Positions 22,345-33,706 of a stretch of 64,000 nt of DNA are shown here, piece by piece. Source of the stretch: Delphinapterus leucas (taxonomy: Eukaryota > Chordata > Mammalia > Artiodactyla > Monodontidae). The position numbers were made by a program, and so were the translations under genes. The notes below the pieces were generated by a model, which saw nothing but the letters and a program-made list of their open reading frames with translations, did not search any database and had not been told where the DNA came from. Positions within the stretch are counted from its first letter, which is position 1. Every line of letters starts with the position of its first letter. The DNA lies in assembly GCF_002288925.2 (NCBI RefSeq), contig NW_022098001.1, positions 5,193,478 through 5,257,477 on the forward strand. The letters run 5' to 3'.

Positions 22345-23110
22345 TTGCATCTCGCTTGTTGCCTATTGGATACCAGGACCTGTGCTAAGGATATTTAAAC
22401 ACCTCACTCACCAAAAAAAACCCCTGATCTTTAAGAGACCATGGTCTAGTAGGAAAAAAACAGACCTGTAAGTAATAACTACTGTAGCAGGGAAAATGAT
22501 GGGTCTGTCAAGCGGTGGATGAACCAAGTGCTATGGGAACAGAAGGTGGGGTGTTTCACTCCGCCTAGCTGACAGAAGAGGACTCCTCAGAAGAGGCAGC
22601 ATTTGAGCTCTGCCTTGGACGTTCCACTGGGTTTAGACAAGTGGATGTGGGGAAACATATTCCAAGAAAAGGAAACAGTTTGACCTGAAGCATGAGGGCT
22701 GGCCATTGGAGAGCATGTTCAAGGGGAGGGGTCTCATGGGGCTGCCTTGTTATCAAGACAAGGGCTGAGATGTGATGAAAGGTAAGGGGTCACATGATGG
22801 GGGGTGGGACTGGGAAGTGTGCTGGGTGAAGGTCGCTAGGGGCATGGATGCGATGCCAGCAGTGGGGAACCAGCAGCAATATTTAGGCCGGGGAGTGATA
22901 GAATCATATCTCAGATTTTAGGAAACGATCTGGAAATTGAATAGGAAAGGGGAAGGAATCCCAGAATGGCATCGTTTAAGATAAGCGATAACAGGAGACC
23001 ATGCTGGGGCGGTGACCCAAGACGGGGAAAGGAGGGGACAGAGTCAAGGGACATTTTGCAGGTAGAATATAAAAAAGCTGAAGTATGATCATCGTGTAAA
23101 TGACAGAGAA
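22345..23110 (-). mobile_element. L2-related LINE copy, antisense
   Basis: 'gtgctaaggatatttaaaca', 'accatggtctagtaggaaaa', 'cagaagaggcagcatttgag', 'aacagtttgacctgaagcat' and, further on, 'gacagagtcaagggacattt' with 'tgcaggtagaatataaaaaa' follow the antisense L2 layout. The central third is poorly preserved, so two fragments are possible. Confidence 0.6.
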
Positions 23111-24022
23111 AAGAAGAGATAAAAATATGCAACAAAGTTCCAGTGACACCACTAACAAGCTAATAAACCCTAGGGAGGGAAGTCAAGGTTGATGATCATG
23201 GTTTTCTGCCTGTTAATACTATTTTCTTCTCTTAACAAATGCTTATTACTGTGCAATGTTTCTGTACCACAAACATATCGTGCTACCAGACCTTGAATGT
23301 AAGAAACCAGATCAGTAGGCAAGCAGAAAGAAAAGGCAAAACTGGGAAGGTTGTAGGCAGGTCAGAGGCCACATCCCCAGAAATCGGTTACGATCTCAAG
23401 CACTTCTAGAGATGTCCTAGGCAAGCAAGGCGGGAGTCCAGAGTCTGCAAGACTCAGCTGAATACGTGGAAATGTTGCTCTAGGATCTCAGGACAATGGC
23501 CCTGTGCCCCTGTTTGTTTCCATGTTGCCCACGGAGGATGGAGAGCCCTGGTCAGTGGGTGTTTGTGGCAGCAGAAAGGTCGGAGCCTGGGATGGTCTCT
23601 ACCCTTGCCTGCGGGCTATCCCTGCTCCTAAGAAAGATACTTTCTACCAGACTTGCTCTTCCACATAAATCATATTTTGTCATGCAGTGACAAAAATATT
23701 CCATTTTGAATATTTTAAAACATATCAGCACATGCGGAAAATACAATACTGCGTTTTAATTACAGGGCGGCAACTTCCCCTGATAATGGGCCCTAGAGAA
23801 CACAGGGAAGGAGGCATTCAGGCCGTGGAATTCCCTTACTGCCCCTCTTTGTTTTTTCTTGTCTTTGGAGAGAGAGGTGGAGGAGACAGAGAGAGGAAGA
23901 AGCGTTTCAGGGAGAGAAAGATGTGGGCAGATTAAAAGGAGGGTGGGAAGGCCAATGGGGAAAGAGTCAGGAAGATGCTGAGGCCAATTAAAATGCCTCA
24001 GAGCAAATTCTGCATGAAAATT
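23111..24022. other. Unique sequence
   Basis: No gene or named repeat was recognised. The 147-codon minus-strand frame at 23756-24199 exists largely because of the adjacent (GGAA)n array, which reads as Phe-Leu-Pro-Ser repeats. Confidence 0.5.
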
Positions 24023-24155
24023 AGGAAGGAAGGAAGGAAGGAAGGAAGGAAGGAAGGAAGGAAGGAAGGAAGGAAGGAAAAAGGAAGGAAGGGAGGGAGG
24101 GAGGGAAGGAAGGAAAGGAGGAAGAAATAACATAACATATAACATAACATAACAA
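24023..24155. repeat. (GGAA)n array followed by (AACAT)n
   Basis: GGAA/GGAG tetranucleotides run from 24023 to about 24122: about 14 near-pure GGAA units at the left end, then GGGA variants. About four pentanucleotide AACAT/ACATA units follow at 24128-24155. Confidence 0.95.
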
Positions 24156-24774
24156 GATGAGAAGTAGCGGTGTGGACCAAGCTCAAAACCGAACTGCAAT
24201 TATACGTTTCCGTTCCACATGAGGCTGACCTCGAGAGTCTACCTAGAGCGAGTGACAGAGGTAGAAACTGCATCTCATTTTGAACGAACTGTGCCTGGAA
24301 TTAGGCAAGACAGATGTTGCCTTATTTATTGCCTGATTTTAGCAATTTCAAGCCAGCATTTCCACTGCACATCTGCCTCTCTTTTCTCCATTAGTTTAGA
24401 AGCATCAGCTTGCTCTTCTGCCACCTCGTCCTCTCCTCCTGTTTCCCCGAGCCCTTCTCTCAGCCTTCAGGCTGACTCCTGTGTCCCGGGTGCAGTCCAT
24501 TTCTGGACCATTTGTGTGGCAGAAAGAGCAGCAGACACGTCAAGATCACGGTCCTTGTTTGCTCTCTGTCTTTGCATCGTCACCAGTAGCTTGAGATGCC
24601 AGCTTTGTGTTTTGGACATAGAACAACTAGCAGATGCAGTTATGCCTGTATGACTTTCTCACCGAGGTTCCAGAAGGTTGAGACTCTGGGGTTCTTACAG
24701 GTCTGTGGACAACTCCCAGGAGGCTATGCTGGGAGCGGGTAGTTTCTCTGCAGCCGGAATGCCCGCTGGTACAA
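24156..24774. other. Unique sequence
   Basis: A 144-codon frame (24219-24653, plus) is open but has no recognisable domain. Serine-rich composition suggests a chance frame over a pyrimidine-rich stretch. Confidence 0.45.
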
Positions 24775-24915
24775 GACTTGTTAAGTTGTGGCCACTTCCT
24801 TCATCTGTCTTGGCCTGATCTCCTCTCCTGTAAGAGAGGAGATAATGGCGCCAAGGCTCTTTTTAGGATCAGATGGGGTAGAGTATGAGGAAATGCTGTG
24901 TAAAGTATAAATGCT
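24775..24915 (-). mobile_element. MIR SINE fragment (antisense)
   Basis: 'cacttccttcatctgtcttg' ... 'taagagaggagataatggcg' ... 'gtaaagtataaatgctcaac' match the antisense MIR 3' half, ending in the typical 'gctcaac' motif. Confidence 0.65.
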
Positions 24916-25583
24916 CAACCAGGGATTTTTCATTTGTGTTTCAGGAAAGCGTGGGATTCCTCAGGAGAGCCTCAGCGGATGAGGAGAAATGACCGGTCTG
25001 CCTTCCTAGCAGCCCACCCCCAGCTCAACCAGAGAAGGTTAGCTTCTGTTAAGAGTTTTTCATACAATTTAATTCACAAAAAAGCATTCAGTAACCTTAA
25101 GAACTGGAAAACTGTTCCACTCCACAAATTATTTCTTTTCTCCTACTTTTTCCAGCAGTCTATCCCTGGTTAAGACAAAGCCTTCCCTCACTCCTGCCCT
25201 GGCTTTTTTTTTTTTTTTAAACATCTTTATTGGAGTATAATTGCTTTACAATGTTGTGTTAGTTTCTGCTTTATAACAAAGTGAATCAGTTATACATATA
25301 CATATATCCCCATACCTCCTCCCGCTTGCGTTTCCCTCTCACCCTCCCTATCCCACCCCTCTAGGTGGACACCCTGTGCTATGCGGCTGCTTCCTACTAG
25401 CCATCTGTTTTACATTTGGTTGTATATATAAGTCCATGCCACTCTCTCACTTCAACTCAGCTTACCCTTCCCCCTCCCCATGTCCTCAAGTCCATTCTCT
25501 ACACCTGCATCTCTATTCCTGTCCTGGCCCTAGGTTCTTCAGAACCTTTTTTTTTTTTTTTTTTGAGATTCCATATATATGTG

Positions 25584-25796
25584 TTAGCATACGGTATTTT
25601 TCTCTTTCTGACTTACTTCACTCTGTATGACAGACTCTAGGTCCATCCACCTCACTACAAATAACTCAATTTCGTTTCTTTTTATGGCTGAGTAATATTC
25701 CATTGTATATATGTGCCACATCTTCTTTATCCATTCATCCGATGATGGACACTTAGGTTGCTTCCATGTCCTGGCTATTGTAAAATAGAGCTGCAA
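25584..25796 (-). pseudogene. LINE-1 ORF2 C-terminal fragment (last part)
   Basis: The 70-codon frame holds the ORF2p tail, with '[20 protein letters not shown]' and 'MWHIYTMEYYSAIKRNEIEL', typical of mammalian L1 C-termini. It is out of frame with the upstream fragment (25753-26343). An A run at 25782-25785 appears one base longer than the consensus and explains the shift. Part of the decayed L1 at 25208-27433; not a gene. Confidence 0.88.
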
Positions 25797-26343
25797 TGAA
25801 CATTGTGGTACATGACTCTTTTTGAATTTTGGTTTTCTCAGGGTATATGCCCAGTAGTGGGATTGCTGGGTCGTATGGTAGTTCTATTTTTAGTTTTTTA
25901 AGGAACCTCCATACTATTCTCCATAGTGGCTGTATCAATTTACATTCCCACCAGCAGTGCAAGAGAGTTCCCTTTTCTCCACACCCTCTCCAGCATTTAT
26001 TGTTTCTAGATTTTTTGATGATGGCCATCCTGACCAGTGTGAAGTGATACCTCATTGTAGTTTTGATTTGCATTTCTCTAATGATTAGTGACGCTGAGCA
26101 TTCTTTCATGTGTTTGTTGGCAGTCTGTATATCTTCTTTGGAGAAATGTCTATTTAGGTTTTCTGCCCATTTTTGGATTGGGTTATTTGGTTTTTTGTTA
26201 TTAAGCTGCATGAGCTGCTTATAAATTTTGGAGATTAATCCTTTGTCAGTTGCTTCATCTGCAAATATTTTCTCCCATTCTGAGGGTTGTCTTTTCGTCT
26301 TGTTTATGGTTTCCTTTGCTGTGCAAAAGCTATTAAGTTTCAT
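25753..26343 (-). pseudogene. LINE-1 ORF2 C-terminal fragment with Cys-rich motif
   Basis: The 196-codon frame is the longest preserved ORF2 piece. It includes '[18 protein letters not shown]', '[17 protein letters not shown]' and the C-terminal cysteine-rich motif C-X3-C-X7-H-X4-C (C117, C121, H129, C134), followed by '[18 protein letters not shown]'. After 'FIAALF' the reading shifts by one base. It lacks the reverse-transcriptase active-site region, so no activity is expected. Confidence 0.9.
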
Positions 26344-26551
26344 TAGGTCCCATTTGTTTATTTTTTATTTTTGTTTTTATTTCCATTTCTCTAGGAGGTG
26401 GGTCAAAAAGGATCTTGCTGTGATTTATGTCATAGAGTGTTCTGCCTATGTTTTCCTCTAAGAGTTTGATGGTGTCTGGCCTTACATTTAGGTCCTTAAT
26501 CCATTTTGAGTTTATTTCTGTGTATGGTGTTAGGAAGTGTTCTAATTTCAT
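26333..26551 (-). pseudogene. LINE-1 ORF2 fragment upstream of the Cys-rich part
   Basis: The 72-codon frame reads '[20 protein letters not shown]' and '[20 protein letters not shown]', a conserved ORF2 segment C-terminal to the reverse transcriptase. It is separated from the next fragment by a small T-rich insertion near 26361-26380 that shifts the frame. Confidence 0.88.
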
Positions 26552-26768
26552 TCTTTTACATGTAGCTGTCCAGTTTTCCCAGCACCACTTATTGAAGAGG
26601 CTGTCTTTTCTCCATTGTATATCCTTGCCTCCTTTATCAAAGATAAGTTCACCATATGTGCGTGGGTTTATCTCTGAGCTTTCTATCCTGTTCCATTGAT
26701 CTATATTTCTGTTTTTGTGCCAGTACCATAATGTCTAGATTACTGTAGCTTTGTAGTATAGTCTGAAG

Positions 26769-27275
26769 TCAGGGAGCCTGATTCCTCCAGCTCCGTTTTT
26801 CTTTCTCAATATTGCTTTGGTTATTCAGGGTCTTTTGTGTGTCCACACAAATTGTGAAATTTTTTGTTCCTGTTCTGTGAAAAATGCCATTGGTAGTTTG
26901 ATTTGTTGCCAGGTATTTTTTGATTTCCTCTTTGATTTCTTCAGTGATCTCTTGGTTATTAAGTAGTGTATTGTTTAGCCTCCATGTGTTTGTATTTTTT
27001 ACAGATTTTTTCCTGTAATTGATCTCTAGTCTCATAGTGTTGTGGTCGGAAAAGATACTTGACATGATTTCAATTTTCTTAAATTTACCAAGGCTTGATT
27101 TGTGACCCAAGATATGATCTATCCTGGAGAATGTTCCGTGAGCACTTGAGAAGAAAGTGTATTCTGTTGTTTTTGGATGGAATGTCCTATAAGTATCAAT
27201 TAAGTCCATCTTGTTTAATGTATAATTTAAAGCTTGTGTTTCCTTATTTATTTTCATTTTGGATGAGCTGTCCAT
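26769..27275 (-). pseudogene. LINE-1 ORF2 endonuclease C-terminal part fused out of frame to a distal segment
   Basis: Residues 1-125 match the C-terminal half of the apurinic-type endonuclease domain of L1 ORF2, including 'FFSSAHGTFSRIDHILGHKS' and the catalytic Ser-Asp-His triplet (76-78) within 'SIFSDHNTMRLEI'. After residue 125 the sequence switches to a far-downstream ORF2 region read in the wrong frame, ending at 168. The reverse-transcriptase domain is missing between. The N-terminal catalytic residues of the nuclease are also absent through 5' truncation. Confidence 0.9.
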
Positions 27276-27442
27276 TGGTGAAAGTGGGGTGTTAAAGTCC
27301 CCTACTAGGATTGTGTTACTGTCAATTTCCCCTTTTACAGCTGCAGCATTTGCCTTGTGTATTGATGTGCTCCTATGTTGGGTGCATAAATATTTACAAT
27401 TGTTCTATCTTCTTCTTGGATTGATCCCTTGATCTGCCCTGG

Positions 27443-29769
27443 TTTTTGAAAGGAGGATAATAGTCCTTCCTTAACTCCAGCCACGATCCATCACCTGCTA
27501 TCGATCTCCCTTTCTACTGTGTGACCTTCGGAGAGGGTGGAATACAAGGGTCCCCACCCCATGTGAAGGACCCTTCGGTGATCTAGAATGTTCATCTGGT
27601 TGCCCTTCAGGTCTATCTCCTCTCAGCAACATCGCCCACTTCCTTTCTTATCCCATCGAGGTGTTTCATTGGAGCCCTTACACTGCAGCTCCTGCCCACC
27701 CACCTGCTCCCTCCTTGAGTGAGCAAGCTGGCCAGAGAGGGGTTACAAGGCTGTGTCCACACAGAAATGCCACAGAGTGAACTTCAGAAGGGCCTGAGAG
27801 CCAAACACAGGAGGGGTTGGGGAGGAACCCATAAGGAGGGTGAGGACAGAAAGAGCAAGAGGCTTGAGAGGGTTGGAGAATGGAGGCGGGGGGATGGGGT
27901 GGGGGTGGGAAGGCACCCCTCCTGAAGCAGGGAACCCCCCCCCCGTCCGCTGGCCATCCTCTCTTGATGACCACCTCCCCTGACGGGACACTACCCCGGG
28001 ACTGTGCAGTCAGACAAGCAAGCCGTCTCCTCTGCCAGATGACCCCCCGCCCCAGCCTCCCCTCCCTGGGCAAGGCCCTGCATAAATTTATAGTTTGATG
28101 CTTGGCCTCCCTCACCTTCCCTTTCTAATCCCTCCCCCACAGCCTCCCCTGTCCAGATTCATTCATGATGAGGTGTAAAGTGGCTTAATGAGTTGCCTCT
28201 CTTGAGAAAATTTGTACTTTTAAAGAGGCAGCTCCAGCTTGGCTAAGCAAACATGCAACACAAGGGATGCAACATGAAGACTTAGATGCCAGCATTAGGC
28301 CAGCAAGGGTGGTAACTAGCTGCTGAAAATCACAGCCCAGAGAATTCTGCCTTCTCTACCCAACACCTGTGACACCTGTACCTGACACCAGTTCTTTGGC
28401 TGACAACTCTTTCTGTATATTCGGTTACCCACCAAGCACCCCCCACCCCGGCCCTCCTTCCTAAAAAAATGCCCTAGCCCTTCTTGGGGGTGGGGTGTGG
28501 GAGTGTAAGGCCCTCTTCCACAGCCTCCCATCTATCCCCTCTTTTCTGTCTCTCCCAGTCATGCCAGGTTACGGCTAGAAAGCTGCAGCCTCTGAAAGCA
28601 TGTAATGAAGTAAGACAAAAAATGGGATGGCTTGGTTGCTACTTTGATGAGCGTGCCATTCTTCCAATACACAGAACTGCAGAAAGCATTTGAACACATT
28701 ACATGACCTTCCATCCATCCAGCCCCTAGGACAACAATATAACTTGCTTGGCCACCCGGATTCCCCTGAAAAATTTTAGAATTCTGGTCTATGGGCATAT
28801 TTATGGCCTGTATTCCTTGGAATAGAGAATTGTTATTTTCCATGAGAATTGCAAACATCTTTATGTTTATTTTAAGCTGTCTATTCTCCACATTCGTAAT
28901 TCTTTAAGTATGATTTATGGCTTATCTGGGACTTAAGAACAAGAAAGAGGCTACTACTCTGAAGTAAATAATGTCATATGTAAAAAGCTCTAGCTGGGTA
29001 AAGAAACTGTAAAGCTAAAGAATTCAATTCAGTTTCCAACTCCCTCTGGGCTATGTAACCTTACAAACCCTTTGAGGCAAGTTTCGGAATTCCAGCAGGG
29101 TTGACTGGAATATTTTTTAAAACATTGCTTGAATTATGTGGGGATGGGATCCCCAGGATTCCACAGGAGATAGTCCAAGCTTATACTATCATTTTCCCAC
29201 AAGCAAATGTCTTTGGGATTCAAGAAACAATCCACCTCTAAATGAATGAATGGTCTGAATCTATTGAAGAACCCCAAGAAGTCAGTTTTTCCCCACCCCA
29301 GTTTCTTAATAGATCACCCATTGCTCGTTATCATCGGAGCTTAAAATTTGAGTTCATTTAATGTTTTCTGTACAGACTTGCTCCGAGATGCCTCTGATGA
29401 CCTAAATGCTGTGGTCATAATCCACTGTTGTCAGTTACCTGGGAAGCTCCCAACACAGCAAACTGAGGACAAACACAGAATTCTTTCAGACAGTCATCTG
29501 GAAGGAGAGAGGAGGACCGTCCTGTCTCACAGGGTTGGCGCTGTCATTTGGCATCTGCACTGCAACCCTAGCTAAGTCACGCTGCCTTGAAAGATGCCTA
29601 ATGAAGTGGCCAGAAGTGAAACAAAAACAGTTCTGCCCTCCTGTGCCTTGGCTGTGGTTGTGAATACCTCTCTACAGGAGAAGAGCTAAAAGTATTTTCA
29701 AAGTGATAGTAACTCCTTGCCCCTGAGCACAAACACATTGCTTACAATGTATAAGCTACCTTACTGTCA
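27443..29769. other. Unique, locally GC-rich block
   Basis: GC content is raised at 27690-28110, where a G-rich tract (27885-27909) and a 10-base C run (27935-27944) lie close together. A 145-codon minus-strand frame (27678-28115) overlaps plus-strand frames and has proline/glycine-rich low-complexity content. CpG density is low, so I do not call a CpG island. Confidence 0.5.
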
Positions 29770-29985
29770 TAACTCCTGCATTGCTGTTTATGCTGTTATG
29801 AGAACAAGGTATATTCTCATACATTATCGTATTCAGTCCTCATGATAAACCCACGAGGGCAGGTAGTTGACCCTTATTTTACAAAGTGGTTGTACAAGTT
29901 CATACAACTATTAAAGTAAAGTGGGGGTTGGAACAATGGATTCTCATTCTGATTCTTGGTTTTGTGCTACTTTTATTACTATGCA
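29770..29985 (+). mobile_element. MIR SINE
   Basis: 'attcagtcctcatgataaac', 'cgagggcaggtagttgaccc', 'tattttacaaagtggttgta' and 'acaactattaaagtaaagtg' follow the MIR order with strong divergence. Confidence 0.65.
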
Positions 29986-30569
29986 TTGCTTCCTAGCCTG
30001 ACATTGCAGTCATCTCCTTAAAAATCCAGAGTCAGGGGATAGAACTGTTTACCCTACCACTGAGGATAGGGTTAACCAAAAGGGAGAAGAGAGTTGGCCA
30101 GATGTGTAAAAACCCTTAAGGGCTGGAGCGAGTTATATTTCTAGATGCTCAGAAGGACAATTTGCCTAAACGAGTGAGTGATTCACTGTCTGTTAGATTA
30201 TGGGATTCAATACAGATTAGGTGCTGACAGAGAGTTGCAAACTTGGAAACTAATCAAAATAAAATTAATCGCTTAGGCTTTCATTTTAAGGCATACATTT
30301 TAGGATTCTGCAGGATTTCGTGGTTAAGGATACTTTCATTGGATGGCTCTTGGGATATAGATTGGACAAGTCACAATGGACTGGTCAGATTCAGAGGGGA
30401 TAGGGATCCTATTATTTGCTTCTAATCTTATCTTTATGGTGTACAACATAAAACCAAACCTAGGAATTTCCACTAATTCTAACCTAGAAATTTTTACTGC
30501 CTGAGACTTTTACATTATTTCAGGCAACTGTATTTTTAACAGAAAAGGTTAAGGCAATTATTTTCTAAT
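29986..30569. other. Unique sequence
   Basis: No repeat or gene was recognised. Confidence 0.5.
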
Positions 30570-30805
30570 AAAGAAAAATCTTTGTAAAGTATAACATACA
30601 TACAGAAAATTGCATATCATATGATAGGATAGGATAGAATCCTATCATAATTATAGGAGTCAATTTTCACAACTGCACACTGTCACCAGCACCCAAGTCA
30701 AGGACATTATCAACACTCAGATTTCCCCCTCATCCTTCCTTTAAATCAGCACTCTTCCTGCAAGGGTCACCTCTCTCCTAACTGCTAGATTTAGTCCTTC
30801 CCTCT
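30570..30805 (-). mobile_element. Old L1M fragment (antisense)
   Basis: 'caattttcacaactgcacac', 'ccagcacccaagtcaaggac' and 'gggtcacctctctcctaact' match the antisense pattern seen in other old L1 3' regions (compare 16020-16170). Contains a local TAGGA-rich inverted repeat (30621-30648). Confidence 0.55.
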
Positions 30806-31884
30806 GAAATAAACAAACTAAGCTACGGTTAAAATATTTCATTTTGAAACACTTCTCATCTGTGTTGAAGATTAGAAAACCTCAAATCATTACCAATTTA
30901 CAGCAGATCGCTATGCTAACAACTAGTCGGTATAGCAAAAACACAGAAGACCTATTTTCTAAGGCTTTTTATTCTTCATAGAGATCACAGGGGAGAGACT
31001 CTGACATGCTGTATTTGGAGACAGTCAGGCCTGACATCTGAATCTTCAACTTTTTCACAGAAAGAATCCTTTTGTAAGATGATAAGGAAAAGTAAATATT
31101 TTCAGAACGTTTCAAGAAATGCTTTTGAAATCTCTCCTATAGGAGGTTGGGTCAAGCCCTGCATTTCTATCCATCTTCATTCTTTCTGTCTGTTAAAATC
31201 TTGATCTATTGTTCAGCACAAGGATTATTCCCCTGTCAAACCCAGAGCTGCCTATGTGTTGTTAGAAAAGTAGTTAGTATTCAAAACACCAGGAGAAGCC
31301 CTTTCTAAATTAAATGAAATTTCAGTGTGGTGATATAATACCAAATCAGATTGTCTGATTTTTTCAGAGATTTGGTTAAACTCAATTTTATATGTAATTT
31401 TCTATTTGTAGAAACTAATAGAAGGAAATTGTAATAGACATGAAAGAGAACAGGAATCTTACAGAGTTTGTCATATTCTGCTATGTATTAAAATGATAAC
31501 ACTGATTTCATGGTCCACTATTTCATTAAATTTCCTGCTGTCATTAATGCTTTTATAATTAAAATAGCCTTAAATTTAATTCAGAACTTACTACATATTT
31601 ACAACTTTCTCCTAACACTTGGCAATCAGATTTTAGAGGGTTTTCCCCTTAAAGGGATGTGATTAACCTTTGCCCCAGAGCCTGTATTTGATTTTGGCAG
31701 CCCAAAAAACAGGAAAGAAGAGCTTATTTGATGGGAATTTTGCATAAAGTATTTCCTAGTAGGTAGGATTACATATCAAATAAGGCTTAGTGTGTTCTAA
31801 GGGGTTTTCTTTTGAATTATTAGTCTGTTGGGGGCTATCTTTTCATTGAATGCAGCACTGACTCCCAAGCTTTTGAAGCTCACA
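30806..31884. other. Unique A/T-rich sequence
   Basis: No repeat family or gene was recognised. Confidence 0.5.
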
Positions 31885-32335
31885 TCTTATTATATGTATG
31901 TGCATGTGTGTATGTAAAAACATACTATATATAAACATATATATGTGTGTCCCTTCTCTATTCACTGTGATGTTTCCTTTATTATAAATGTTTGTGTATA
32001 TAGATACATATGTATTTATGTATATTTATGTATGTATATAGGTATTTGTATGTATGTGTTATATGTATGTATTTGTGTATATGTACATATATACACGTGT
32101 GTATTTGTATGTATATACATTATATACATATGAATATACACATAGCATATATATCATGTGTACGTATGTATATGTACAAATACGTATATATACTATATAG
32201 ATACACAAACATTTGTAATAAAGAAACTATCACAGGTGACTAGAGAAAGGAAACATATGGGGTTATATATGGTATGTTTATATATAGTATGCCTATACAT
32301 ACACACATACACATACACATAATAAGGTGACTTCT
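31885..32335. repeat. Degenerate (TATG)n/(TACA)n simple-sequence region
   Basis: About 450 bp dominated by TATG, TATA and, in the second half, TACA/CATA words, interrupted by 'cccttctctattcactgtga' near 31951-31970. It yields tyrosine/valine-rich and cysteine-rich false frames (31945-32243). Confidence 0.85.
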
Positions 32336-33219
32336 TATAAGTCAAAAGTACTTTCTCCATAAATCATCCCTACATACTATATTTTGGTTGGTGCTGACAG
32401 ATCTCTTTTATTTATGGTATTAAATAGCTATTACAGTTATTGTCAAGAAGCAGGCAAGGTTTAAGATTGTACACCAATTACAAGCCAATATGCCAGCCTG
32501 TTACTCTTTCATGAACGCTGGCAAAAGACACAAGAATCCCGGGTCAGAAAAAGAACTTTCCTCTTCATGGTAGAAGCAGTAGCCAGCATGTCAGCGTTAA
32601 GCTCATGTGACTTCTCCATCTCCCCAAGGTGTGAAGCAAAGGGCTCAGCCTGGATGATGGCACCCACAGTGGGCAGCATTGACAGGAGAGGAATGCTGAG
32701 ATTGGGGTATCCTCCACTTGAATAGTGAGCAGAAGGAAGCCTGTTTTTTGCCCTGGGTAGAGATGTTATCTCATCCCTCAGAGTAGCTTACTGCAAACCC
32801 AAGCCTGAGAACTGGCCAGAGTAAAGCATGGCCAGGCCAGGGCCTTGAATTCTTGGCATATCCAGCAAGAATATGCACGGACACTTAGGACTGATGGCGG
32901 ATTGTCTCTCACAAAAGGTGTATATGAATGTTCTTGGGTTTTAAGTACTTGTCTTATATGTAGCAAACTTACTGAGCTCATACTTTGAATGGCTTTTCAA
33001 TTGATTCTTTTGGATAAGGTACAATCATTCTTTCCTTTGTACACTTTTTTTTTTAACTTATATGACAGTGTGGTCAAATAACATGGTCACGGTTACCTAG
33101 ATAGTAAATCCCATGTCTGGAATTTAAACCCTGGTATTCCAATTTCAAGTGCTTAATGTTTTCAAAATAAATTTTCTATTTTATTTGAAAATATATTTTT
33201 TTATAATAGCATTTACATC
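32336..33219. other. Unique sequence
   Basis: No repeat family or gene was recognised. T run at 33047-33055. Confidence 0.5.
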
Positions 33220-33428
33220 ACCATGTAGTATTGCCATCATCTCTTTATATATGTGTCTCTGAACTTGGATTCTAAGCTGTTTGAACAGAGGCCGAGTTTA
33301 TTCATCCTGTCAGCCTTGGTGTTTTGTGCAGTGCCTGGAGTGGGCCAGGATAGATATGGATGAATGGATGGATGGATAGATGAACGGATGGATCAATGGA
33401 TCGATGGGTCAATGGATTGATGGATATA
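33220..33428 (+). mobile_element. L2 3' end followed by (GGAT)n-type array
   Basis: 'ttggattctaagctgtttga' and 'tttgtgcagtgcctggagtg' are the L2 terminus. A degenerate GATG/GGAT tetranucleotide array follows at 33353-33428, a common decay product of the L2 terminal repeat. Confidence 0.7.
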
Positions 33429-33706
33429 TGACTGCTTCTTTGACCTACATTTTCAGTATATCTAAGAATGCTTCTTTCTTTGTCAAACTTGTTCTAAAGA
33501 AATTCTCTGTCTAAATTTTATTAGACTGCTTCTGGATAAACAGAAAGCAATAGCATGAATTTCTAAAGTGGCTTGGCAAAGGCGAATAGATTTGTTTGAT
33601 TTTAATGAAGACTATAATGTTGGATGGGGCTGATAAATGTGAGTCCTCACATTTGCTTTTATTTAATAAAAAAAAATGAAGCAAAGTCAGCATATTTTAA
33701 ACACCA
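33429..33706. other. Unique sequence
   Basis: No repeat or gene was recognised; A run at 33668-33676. Confidence 0.45.

Larger units (their letters stand above)
25194..27442 (-). mobile_element. 5'-truncated LINE-1 with internal deletion and TSD
   Basis: A relatively young L1 in antisense spanning about 25208-27433. The plus strand begins with the poly(T) of its tail, passes through a 3' UTR that contains an internal T run (25547-25564), then ORF2 C-terminal sequence. At about 26901 it jumps straight to the end of the endonuclease domain, so almost all of the reverse-transcriptase region is absent. It ends near 'cttggattgatcccttgatc'. TSDs ctgccctgg plus a T-rich extension flank it (25194-25202 and 27434-27442). 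Non-functional. Confidence 0.93.

Noticed and set aside
23756..24199. 147-codon minus-strand frame with Phe-Leu-Pro-Ser repeats
   Set aside because: The repetitive part is a direct translation of the (GGAA)n microsatellite, which has no stops in this frame.
25208..27433. Possible functional reverse-transcriptase gene
   Set aside because: Recognisable LINE-1 ORF2 pieces, but with frameshifts, 5' truncation and loss of the reverse-transcriptase core; a dead retrotransposon.
27678..28115. Possible exon or CpG island in a GC-rich stretch with a 145-codon frame
   Set aside because: CpG density is low, frames are open on both strands, and content is low-complexity Pro/Gly. No convincing splice-bounded reading frame.
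31885..32335. Possible CRISPR-like or satellite array
   Set aside because: Units are short (2-6 bp), irregular and without unique spacers; simple-sequence DNA.
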